The notes under the pieces are model-generated. The model did not search any database, was not told where the DNA came from, and worked only from the letters and a program-made list of their open reading frames with translations. The translations under genes and the position numbers were made by a program. Below are positions 55,301 through 64,000 of a stretch of DNA of 64,000 nt, in pieces. The stretch spans positions 744,001 through 808,000 of the forward strand of contig JADLSH010000390.1 of assembly GCA_016169945.1 (NCBI GenBank). The letters run 5' to 3'. The stretch is from Trachythela sp. YZ-2020. Taxonomy: Eukaryota > Cnidaria > Anthozoa > Malacalcyonacea > Clavulariidae. Every line of letters begins with the position of its first letter. Positions within the stretch are counted from its first letter, which is position 1.

Positions 55301-56769
55301 ATGGAAGCGTTATTAAAGCAAATCGACACCAAACGTATGTTGATTCAGGGCACACACGAAGCCTTACGAGCGATTGAAAATCGAAGCACAACGAGTATCG
55401 AGCGTCAGAAAAACACCATCAAAAGGATCGTAGACGATATTTACGAGTTAAAGATAAGAGTACAAGAAATACGTATAACAAAAGGAGACAACGAGACCGA
55501 GATTAAAACGTGGACGGACAGTGTAGATCAAGAACTCGAGACGTGGGATAAGGAAATTACAGACGCGCAAAATACAACGACAACGTGGAAACAAAAAGAG
55601 GACGAACAAGCGAAAGCGCACGAACAAGAGTTAGCAGCGAAAACACGATACGATTTGTTTAAAGAACAAATGGAATTTGATAAAGGCCAAATGGAGCAAA
55701 AGATGCAACACGAGCTAAAGATGGAAAAGATTCGGAAAGAAAACGAAAAAACACGGAATACGAACGCGAAGCTACCAAAACTTGTTATTACGAAGTTCAA
55801 TGGGACACCTCTAGATTGGTTACGCTTCTGGAATCAATTCGAAGCTGAGATCGACCAAACTGACGTTGCTCCGGTAACGAAGTTCTCCTATTTAAAGGAA
55901 CTTGTGGATCCTAAAGTGAGATCGTCCATTGACGGATTGCCATTTTCGACCGAGGGTTACGAACGCGCTAAGAACATTCTGAAGACGAAGTACGGCGACA
56001 GCAGCGAGATTGTGAACGCTTACGCGTATGTAGAGAACATCATGTATCTACCTACAATACAGGGAACTAATGCCGGTAAGATCCATGCCTTTTATGATAA
56101 ATTGTTATCGAACGTACAATCGCTAGAAACATTAGGAAAACTAAAAGAAGTAAACGGGTATGTTCGTATGTGTTTAGATAAATTAGAGGGAATACGGGGT
56201 GATTTAGTCAGAACGGATGATGATTGGCGCCAGTGGGATTTTATTAAATTGGTAGACGCGCTTAGGAAATGGACGGAGAGAAATCCTGTAAAAATTCATG
56301 ATAAATCAGGCGATAAATCGGACAGGCAATCTAATTTAGGTCGAAGGAATGCATTCCAAGCGCGTCAAAGTGAAACAAAACAGAGACTGTGCGTTTATTG
56401 TAACGAGATTAGCCACGCGTCAATCAGTTGCCCTTCTATTATTACATCTCCTGATCGGAAGAAAGTTTTAAGTCAAAACCGGTTATGTTTTAACTGCACT
56501 GGGGCCGAACATCGTGCGTCCGAATGCCGAAGCCGTTCTAGTTGTTCGAAATGTAAACGTAGGCATCACACTTCAATTTGCGACGCCTCGGGTGATAATG
56601 TGCCCCCAGCCGTGCCCACGAATGACAGGTTATTAAATACCGCGACTAATGCAAATAAGCCTGTGGTTTATCCAGTTGTTGTCGTTGACATAAATGGTGT
56701 TAAATGTCGCGCATTAATTGATACAGGAGCGGGAAGTTCTTACGCCTCGTCAAAGCTTCTTGACACTAT
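55301..56769 (+). CDS. BEL/Pao gag with zinc knuckles and start of aspartic protease (interrupted)
   Basis: About 490 codons from Met at 55,301. The first 150 residues are a charged coiled coil. A gag core (PKLVITKFNGTPLDWLRFW, typical BEL/Pao) follows. Then come three Cys/His zinc-binding motifs (about residues 366-425), including CFNCTGAEHRASEC with C-x2-C-x4-H-x4-C spacing. The retroviral-type protease catalytic DTGAGSSY is near the end. The protease frame is cut at 56,769 by the split-repeat element and continues in frame at 59,994. Retroelement polyprotein, not a host gene. Confidence 0.85.
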
Positions 56770-56810
56770 TTACAGTGGGCTCACCTAGTGCGACTATAAA
56801 GGGAACAAAC

Positions 56811-58391
56811 ATGAATATTAATCATTGTACTCAAGTTGGCAGCACCACGAGGATGTCTCTTCCTCTAGCTTCAAATAACGAACAAATCCAAATTCCACGA
56901 GCCCCTGCGGCTCCTATCGCTGCGCATATGGCTGAAACTCCTCCAGTACATGCCGTGGATGTTCCGCCCAACCCTGAAGTTGGTCCGGTGCAAGAGGTAA
57001 ATATAATCTCGTTTGTGGTTTCACCGTGTGATTTTTAAAATGCCGCAGCGCTCGCGATTCTCCTCCCTCCTATTTTACGTCTACCGCCCAGGTTGTAGTA
57101 TTCTACCCTTAGCTTTATATGCTTTAGACTTTAGTACTCTCTACTAAGTTGTCTTAGTTATCCGTGTGGTTGATTGGTGTTTGTAAATTCAAAGTATCGC
57201 GCGTTCCGTAATTAATTTTCGACATATAGGTATGTGAAATGACTGCCTTGTTTTCCTCGCATAAGATGTTCAGTGAAAATAAGCACCGTCTAATTGTTGC
57301 TTGTACACGGCTATATATTTTATTTCCTTATGCGAATGTTGTCACGAAGTAAGCGAATCCATATCTGTTAAATTTATATTATGTTTGGTCATTTTGCTCG
57401 CATGAAATGTTCTTTTGTTTGCCTCGTGCGCTTATGTATTTCATTAAGCCATGGGATGTTTCTCGTTTAAGTGTTTGGTTTTGTTTTCTTCATGCGAATG
57501 TTTGTTTGTCAAACCCTAGAATGTACACCATTTCTGCGCTTGATTACTGGTTTATATATTGTGCACGAAAATAGCCAAAACCGGGTTTGCCTCATGCGAA
57601 TGTGTTCGATAGTTTCAGCCTCACATTCCGTTTGCTCGCATGAGATGTTTTCTTTGTCCTATGTTTCCCGTGTATTATATATTCATGGATGTTAGGAATT
57701 TCGTTGTGGGGTGCTAATTAATTAACTTATATTCCTCGCTTGCATTTGGTACATTTGTCTTTGCAAAACAAAGGCACAAACATTGTTCATGATAGCTTGG
57801 ACTTGGTAATTTTAAATTGTGCTTTACTGTTGTCTATTAAATTCTGGGATTCTTTCAGTTATATTATTTAATTGCTTTTATTCTCAGCCTGACCTCTCGG
57901 CCTTACTAAAGCGTGTCGAAACCTTAGAGACTCAGTCGCACCCGGATATCTCAGCTCGCATGAGACAACTTTCTTCCTATGGTTTACGAAGTGAAGCTGA
58001 TTTCGATAAATACCATGCCGTCACTCTGGCTGAAGCTGCAGCGGTCGAAGCCCATCGTGCGGCGGATCCAAAAGCATATTTTCTTGACGCGGCATGTCAA
58101 ACCCCCCGCTCAAGCTTGTCACGACCCACAGACCGTTTCAAAGCCTATTTTCTGGCCTTGTTCAGCGACAAAGACTATGCTAAAATTTTGGACAGCATCG
58201 CAAAGGTTGATAAAGCGTTTGATCGTCATACTCAAGGTGGTTCTACACAAAATGTTGCCAGGCCAATTCCATCTCGTCTGGCGCGAGCAGCCAGCGTTAT
58301 ATGTTTTAATTGTGGCCCGCCAGGTCACATCGCTCCTCATTGTTGGCAATTGAGACGAGACCAACGAGCCCCTCCGCGACGATTTGGTTGA
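56811..58391 (+). CDS. DIRS-like gag ORF, two exons, CCHC zinc knuckle
   Basis: Exon 1 starts at ATG 56,811, inside repeat A1, and ends at donor GAG|GTAAAT (56,996). The acceptor TTCTCAG (57,887) restores phase 0 into DLSALLKRVETLETQ. The second exon is helical and ends with CFNCGPPGHIAPHC, a C-x2-C-x4-H-x4-C knuckle, and a basic tail (RDQRAPPRRFG). The product would be a nucleic-acid-binding capsid-like protein of about 230 residues. The start codon shared with A2 suggests that circular or tandem forms could initiate there too. Confidence 0.6.
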
Positions 58392-58891
58392 TTTGCTCCA
58401 TATGACCGTTTCCCTCAACGACCTCGCGCATCACAGCAACCCCCTAACACAACTTAGGAACATTGTCTCTATTCAATAACGCTCCTATGTATTACCAACT
58501 TAGATTTTGTTTGTAGACGAATGGTAATCACAAAAAATTAATTCATTCGCTGAAAATAGAGTAGAAAATAGAAAATAAAATAATAATAATCTCTTTTGCA
58601 GTTCATTCCTTTTCAACTAGGTATCATAAATTTTTGCAGCCACTCTTCACTTCCGTATCCACGGGTGGCAGTCTTGAACAGGAGTCTAATTCCTGCTCGG
58701 ATTACTGGGGCTCAAGGCTGTCATCCCCTGGGTCCCACTCCTTTTCTCCTTTCATTTCACTTATTTTCATGCTTTTCTTCTCATTCTTTCCTGCTATATA
58801 GCTACTGAAACCTCGTTTTGCTTTCCCGGAATGGGAGTTATCTGACGCCTTTCGCCCACTTGAAGTAGTTACGAGAACATCTACAAAATGG

Positions 58892-59335
58892 GTGACGCAC
58901 ATTGGCATTTCTGTAAAGGGGACTCAGGGGATGGCAGCCGAAAATACACACATTCTACCGGACTTTGTCAGGGATGTCGCTCTAGGAAATCAACTCGCTG
59001 ATGTCACCATGCTTTCCTTTCGAGATCCAAATTCTTTTTTTGCTGGCAACCTGCACAATCACCTTGTTTTTTGGCGATCTCTTGCCGCACTATCCCCGTA
59101 CGACCAGGCTACGACTGTTTTGAACTGGATAGAGAATCGCGTCAATGTTTTTGATTTTTTCCAACATTTCAAAGGGCACTATAAGGGCATGGTTTTTGAT
59201 TCCGACATTCCCCCTCCTATGATTTTTAAGAATGCGTTTTCTTGTAAGATGCATACAAGATTTATACACGACACCATATTGGATCGTCTTGCTACGGGAG
59301 CCATTTCCATTTGGGATCTCCAGCCAGTTCTTTAG
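58892..59335 (+). pseudogene. N-terminal fragment of DIRS-like reverse transcriptase
   Basis: Reads ISVKGTQGMAAENTH... through LNWIENRVNVFDFFQHFKG to DTILDRLATGAISIWDL, the lead-in region that precedes the RT palm in DIRS-like elements, then stops. The palm motifs and everything downstream are deleted. Assignment rests on my recollection of the family's conserved lead-in and should be searched. Confidence 0.55.
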
Positions 59336-59993
59336 TTTTTGAAAAGTATACAGATTTCAACCATTTAAAACTTTGTGCTTGCCTTTCCTGCTGCCACTAC
59401 CACCCCTACCCATTAATTTACATCAACATATTTCCTTTAATTCACGTATTGTATTTTGTATTTCTGTGATTTGAGGTTTGGATAGTTTTTGGGGTTTGAA
59501 TAGTTTTGAGGTTTGGGTAATTTTGGGGGGGCTTGGATAGCTTTGAGGTTGGGATAGTTTTGAGGTTTGGATAGCTTAAGGTTTGGAATCTGGTGGCCTG
59601 TCATAGGTACGAAACCGTATAGTGAGCGTGGCCGCCATACATTCCATATCTTAAAGGAGTACGGGTGAGACCAGTGTAAATGGTATACTATTTACAGTGG
59701 GCTCACCTAGTGCGACTATAAAGGGAACAAACATGAATATTAATCATTGTACTCAAGTTGGCTGTTCCATTTGGATGTCTAGTACAGTAGCGGTGTATTA
59801 TGTGTTTAGTAAAAGTGCACTGGTCTTATTTGTACTCTGGCCCCTCAGGTCGCTGCTAGTGTTCCCACCCTACCCTTTCCCACTATTTCACATCATCATG
59901 AGCTAGACTTAGTTTCTAGTGAGCTAGCAGTGGCCGCCATACATTCCATATCTTAAAGGAGTACGGGTGAGACCAGTGTAAATGGTATACTAT

Positions 59994-60827
59994 CAAAGCG
60001 CAACCCCAAAAGAAAGAAATTCGTTGCGTTGAGATGATGTTTGGCACTTCAACAAAATTGCTTGGAATTTATAATATAAAAATAAGCGACACGAGCACTA
60101 AATTATATATCGAGACCGAAGTAACCAGAGTCGAAAGAAGTGAACTTTTGACTCTAGATAATCCCAAGTATAAAGAAATTATCGCTAATTATTCTCACCT
60201 TGAAGGAATAATTATGCAGGATTATGACGAGAAAGAGCGGCTGCCCGTGGATCTAATTTCAGGAACTGGGGACTACTCAAAAATTAAAACCGCCTCAAAA
60301 CCAAGGGTTGGAACCCCCGGTGAGCCTGTCGCAGAGCTCACAAAATTTGGATGGACAATAATGTCCCCCGGTGAAGAAGTAAATTTAAATAGCATGTTTT
60401 TAACCCAAGTACATCGCGAAGACTACGAACAGTTGTGTAGACTAGACATTTTAGGCTTACAAGATTCCGCTACAGGTCACCAAGAAAATTTTTACAGTGA
60501 ATTTAAGGAACAATTGTCACGAAGCGAAGAGGGCTGGTACGAGACCAGTTTACCGTGGAAGGGAAACCACCCCCCCTTGCCCAACAACAAACCCGGCAGT
60601 TTAAAACGCCTAGATAATCTAGTCAGAAAGTTAGAGAGACAGAACATTATCGAACAGTACGACGAAATTATACAACAGCAGATTAAGGAAGGGATCGTAG
60701 AAAAGGCCGATAAAGAAGCACAAGATAGAGAGTTCTACTTACCCCACAAGGCAGTGATAAGAGAATCAGCAGAAACAACGAAGCTAAGAATCGTGTATGA
60801 CGCATCAGCACGAGCGCTCCTTCCTTG
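59994..60827 (+). CDS. BEL/Pao pol, end of protease and start of reverse transcriptase
   Basis: The frame resumes directly at the end of the split-repeat insertion and runs to 60,827. It includes the BEL-type linker (ELTKFGWTIMSPG) and the RT finger region (FYLPHKAVIRESAETTKLRI, VYDASA). The reading frame is then lost by a small indel about 60,810-60,828; the rest of the RT continues in another frame. Defective retroelement fragment. Confidence 0.75.
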
Positions 60828-62099
60828 AACGAGTGTCTCGAGACGGGACCCACCTTGCAGAATCACCTTTGGCAGGTACTAGTCCGGGGGAGATTTCACC
60901 CTATTGCCCTAACTGGAGACCTGAAACAAGCGTTTCTTCAAGTTCGTATACGTGAAGAAGACCGTGATGTTATGCGATTCCACTGGTTTAAAGATCTGAA
61001 GACCAAAGAGGTAGTGACTCTTCGGTTTACGAGAGCATTGTTTGGATTGTCTCCCTCCCCATTCCTCCTCGGCGGTTTGATCCAACAACATCTCGACAAG
61101 CACCAACAACAGCACCCAGAAATCGTGAAGGAAATCAACAAAAGTTTGTGCGTCGATGACTTGGTCAGCGGTGGAGAAACAGTCGAGAAAGTCAAACAAC
61201 TAAAGGAAACTGCTACTGAGATCTTCAATGACGCCACGTTCCAATTACATAAATGGCATTCCAATGTCCCTGCGCTCGAAGCCGAAAAAATGCAGTCACC
61301 ATCGTCAACGGACGAAACATTCGCGAAGCAACAGCTAGGAGTCCAATCTGGCCAAGCAGCACTAATCGGTCTCTCGTGGGATAAAGAACGAGACGTCATA
61401 AAAGTCCAGGTACACTCTGACAAAGCCCACCCAACGAAGCGAGAGAATACAAAGAGAACAACAGGAACGGAAGTGATTGAACAGGAACGGGGGGAAAGAG
61501 AGAGGCGAGAAACAAACGAAGAGAAGAATGGGAAAAAAGAGAGCGAGAGAGAATTGGGAGAGAAGGATAAGCACGCAATGAACGGCATGAACAGTGGAAG
61601 AAACAAGGAAAAGAAAGAATCGAGCGAGAAACGAGAGGAAGAAAATCACAAGAAACGAATACAACAAAAGACTAGCTTGGATGAAATGAGTCGTCGTGAA
61701 CGAGAGCTGGAAATGGTGTTAGAACAGAAACAACGTGAGAAAGAGAAACGGTTGAAGGAATTAGAACGGAAAATACAAGAAGAACGAGGAGAAATCGCAC
61801 GAATAGAACGGAAACTGGAGGATCAATCCCACGACCTGACCCAGCACGGGGGAGTCGGTTTGAATATGACAAAGTTAGGAGAGATCCCACAACGGGAAAA
61901 ACTCCCCATACGAGTAATCAAGAATAACAGAAAATTAGTGAAAGATCATACCGAGGACGCTTTGCCGTTGCGAGACGTAGGTGTCGACTATGCAGGTTCG
62001 GTAAGGCGTAGGAAACGAAAGGTGAAGAAAAAATCAGCGAAAACAGAGTACCTTAGAACGCGCAGTTCAACATTTGCACCCAATGGAACTGTCTTGTGA
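60825..62099 (+). pseudogene. BEL/Pao RT palm fused to a charged coiled coil and an integrase scrap
   Basis: 424 codons. The RT palm shows GDLKQAFLQV (motif A), LFGLSPSPFLL (motif B) and CVDDLVSG (motif C, Cys in place of the usual Tyr). After about residue 200 the sequence turns into an E/K/R-rich coiled coil (RERELEMVLEQKQREKEKRL and similar) with no RNase H. A short piece, LPLRDVGVDYAGSVRRRKRK, resembles the integrase core start. RNase H and the integrase catalytic core are missing; the charged block may come from a gag-like region or from low-complexity expansion. Confidence 0.7.
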
Positions 62100-62412
62100 C
62101 AAAGCCGTAAAGACGCCAGAGTCGAGACCAAGAGGAACTGAATTGAGAGCTGATGTACCGGAGTTTAGACCAAAGAGGAATGCTGCCGCGATAGCAGAGT
62201 GTCGTATTCAGGACATAGCAGAAGATGAACAGAATTAGAACAGTTAATTATCATATCATATAGTGGACAACAATATATCTTCAAACATATATTTTAAGGT
62301 TAAGTTACGAACAGTTACGTAAATTTATATTAGTAGAACAATTATTCTGGACGGTGAACGAAAACACAATTCATTTATATTCGGTTTTCTCCGAAAACGA
62401 ATAGGGGGAGTG

Positions 62413-62668
62413 TGTTGAGAATTGTGTTAATATTAGTTAATTAGGTTAATTTCCATATTTAGATAAGAACTGTCAATCAAATGCATGCGTCATAGATTAA
62501 TTAAGTAAGGGTATCAAATTTATGCGAAGTAACAAAGTGATAGTGTGTCTGTGAAGACTGTGAATTTAGGGCTAGTGATTTGTGATATATAAAGTGATTC
62601 TATAGAAAAAACCAAACTATTGTGAGTGTGTTGGCTTAGCATTTAGCCTCTAACGGCAATTCCCGACA
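62413..62668 (+). repeat. BEL/Pao 3' LTR
   Basis: 256 bp, TG...CA ends, preceded by the polypurine-like AATAGGGGGAG. Contains AT-rich stretches. No matching 5' LTR is present in the window. Confidence 0.75.
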
Positions 62669-62670
62669 AA

Positions 62671-63600
62671 CAGTAAGAAAAACAATGGACCTAAAATGGA
62701 ACTTTGAGACACCCCACAACGTATTTCCATGTAATGAGAACATTGTTCTATTATATTGTACAAATTGGTTCCTTTTACAGAAGTAGCTTTTTTTATCCAA
62801 TTAAGCACAGTTCCGCGAAATCCATAGTGTTCAAGTTTGGTGAACAGAATCTGATGATTTACTGTATCAAAAGCTTTTGAAAGGTCTAAAAATATTCCAA
62901 CAGTAAATTCCTTATCATCAATTGCAGAAGATATTTCATCAAATAGTTGAATTAAAGCCATTGACGTAGAATGGCCCTTTCTAAAATCATACTGCTGGTT
63001 ACAGAGGATATTATATTTATCTATATAATTGGTCATTCTATTATAAAAAATTATTTCTAAAATCTTAGAGAATGCTGGCAAAACAGAAATCGGTCTATAA
63101 TTATTGAACTGTGACCGGACATTTGATTTATAAACTGGAATAACACGGGCAATTTTCATCTGATCGGGAACATTCCCATTCGTAATGGAAAGATTAATTA
63201 TATAAGTCAGGGGTTCCGCAAGAAGCTCTATCGATTGTTTTATATATAATATTCATGGGAATATTATTATAGCCAGCGGCCGAATCTGATTTAAAGCTTT
63301 TAACAATATTCACAATTTCGTCCTGCGAAGTGAAATTGACAAACATTGAATGTGGGAAATTTCTATCAAGGTACCTTAGTGGTGAAGTAGAAGTGTTAGG
63401 AACCTTTTTTTGCTAAATTAGGACCAATATTCGAAAAATATTTACAAAATCTATTTGCAATCTCTACTGGATCGATGATTTCCGTATTATCACAAAGAAA
63501 ACTATCAGAGATTTTTGGCTTAGAACTATGGTCTTTATAGAACTATGGTCTATATTGTCCTTACCATCAACCTTACTATTTTTAAGCTAAAAAACTATAC
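62671..63600 (-). pseudogene. LINE reverse transcriptase, upstream portion of the interrupted copy
   Basis: Minus-strand frame (63,159 downwards) with ARVIPVYKSN, NYRPISVLPAFSKILE, KGHSTSMALIQLFDEI and LSKAFDTVNHQILF, standard CR1/jockey-type RT motifs 1-4. It runs into the GVSQSSILGPLFFLL motif, where the BEL element is inserted. The remaining C-terminal part is across the BEL element at 55,140-55,281. Upstream sequence to about 63,540 shows further LINE homology with broken frames. Confidence 0.82.
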
Positions 63601-64000
63601 GTTCAGACTGAAGTATATAAAACACAACAATTACTTTAACAAAATTATTTATTTTAACTAGTTTGATTGTGTTGACAGTCGTTAATAATCCGCGTAGGTC
63701 TCTGTCGTATAGTGTCCTTTCAGCTCTTTCCTCTGACGTCAGCGCCTACAGCAGATCGCGTGAGGAGAGAAACAGAGTTCCGTAAAATCTGGTTTGCTCC
63801 GCTCTCTTTCTCTAGTGTTTCACAGCTCAACTTCCCCTTGTCAATATATGATCTTAAATTTGCTGATAACGGACACTAATGTATGGATCAATTCTTGCTG
63901 TTGCCATCCCCCCGGGCAACACCCCGGGGATTTGTAAATGTTTTTAAAGTTCACTGCAAATTCCCAGCCTCTGAGACTTGGTTGTGTATTTTGCTGCCCT
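63600..64000. other. Further Q-block copy, then unassigned end of window
   Basis: 63,545-63,890 repeats the end of block P and start of block Q of the LINE array (CGTTCAGACTGAAGTATATA, then GACGTCAGCGCC), with a ~60-bp insertion. After 63,890 the sequence has a small GC-rich inverted repeat (CCCCGGGCAACACCCCGGGG) and no recognisable gene. Confidence 0.5.

Larger units (their letters stand above)
56770..59993 (+). mobile_element. Ngaro/PAT-type (DIRS-order) retroelement derivative with split direct repeats
   Basis: Two 71-bp A repeats (56,770-56,840 and 59,692-59,762) and two 64-bp B repeats (59,628-59,691 and 59,930-59,993) lie in the order A1 - genes - B1 A2 - B2, the hallmark of Ngaro/PAT elements. 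ACTAT stands at the left junction, the B1/A2 junction and the right end, as expected for tyrosine-recombinase insertion without target duplication. It carries a gag-like spliced ORF and the N-terminal part of a DIRS-like RT. The catalytic RT, RNase H and tyrosine recombinase are absent, so it must have been mobilised in trans. Confidence 0.88.
55282..62668 (+). mobile_element. BEL/Pao retrotransposon, defective, inserted into a LINE copy
   Basis: Plus-strand gag-protease-RT in BEL/Pao order. The 3' LTR runs 62,413-62,668 (TGTTGAGAATTG ... CCGACA) after a purine-rich tract AATAGGGGGAG. At the left, host LINE sequence ends in ACAG (55,278-55,281) and the coding leader follows after only about 20 bp, so the 5' LTR is essentially missing. 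At the right the host resumes with (A)ACAGTAAG, giving a short target duplication. RNase H and most of integrase are absent, and a second element interrupts the protease region. Confidence 0.82.

Noticed and set aside
60938..61890. Minus-strand Ser/Leu-rich frames opposite BEL pol
   Set aside because: Antisense shadows of the charged coiled-coil coding sequence.

Overview
The window is animal nuclear DNA. It is AT-rich, with short spliced exons, many introns, interstitial TTAGGG-like tracts, and LINE, Penelope, BEL/Pao, DIRS-order, CACTA, hAT and mariner-type repeats. The gene content (a VWA/Cache receptor with lectin and EGF domains, a secreted DNRLRE-like protein, a rhodopsin-family GPCR relic) and the repeat mix suggest a cnidarian, probably an anthozoan. 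That assignment is inference, not proof.

Region 1-10 kb is a graveyard on the flank of a working gene. It holds two tandem GPCR pseudogenes, a LINE relic, MITEs, and a degraded partial copy of the big gene next door. Region 10.4-34.2 kb is one minus-strand gene. I could splice it by eye into 33 exons whose phases all agree (5,523 nt, 1,840 residues plus stop). Its order is signal peptide, VWA_N-like region, VWA with MIDAS, F-type-lectin/F5-8C-like domain, Cache region, Cys-rich linker, SEA-like region, eight calcium-binding-type EGF modules, Thr/Lys-rich mucin-like stalk, one transmembrane helix and a cytoplasmic tail. The front half is the extracellular plan of calcium-channel alpha2delta/CACHD1 proteins; the lectin exon and the EGF/mucin half are the unusual part. 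Its introns carry hAT MITEs, a LINE, palindromes and a microsatellite.

Region 35-43 kb holds two MITEs, a 5'-truncated Penelope-like element with hammerhead-ribozyme-like repeats at both ends, an intact single-exon secreted DNRLRE-like gene (38.5-39.2 kb), and a 2,970-bp element with 46-bp perfect terminal inverted repeats and a TTA target duplication. That element carries SAM-domain and SAP-domain genes but no transposase that I recognise.

Region 44-64 kb is a set of nested insertions. The base is a tandem array of LINE-derived units (minus strand). Into one unit a 7.4-kb CACTA-like element inserted (45,773-53,170); it contains a 22-bp minisatellite, a three-exon small gene and a 3 x ~695-bp tandem repeat. 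Into another unit's reverse transcriptase a BEL/Pao element inserted (about 55,282-62,668). Into the BEL protease region a Ngaro/PAT-type element inserted (56,770-59,993), showing the A1-B1-A2-B2 split direct repeats of tyrosine-recombinase retrotransposons and no target duplication.

No CRISPR arrays, operons, bacterial signals or rRNA genes were seen.
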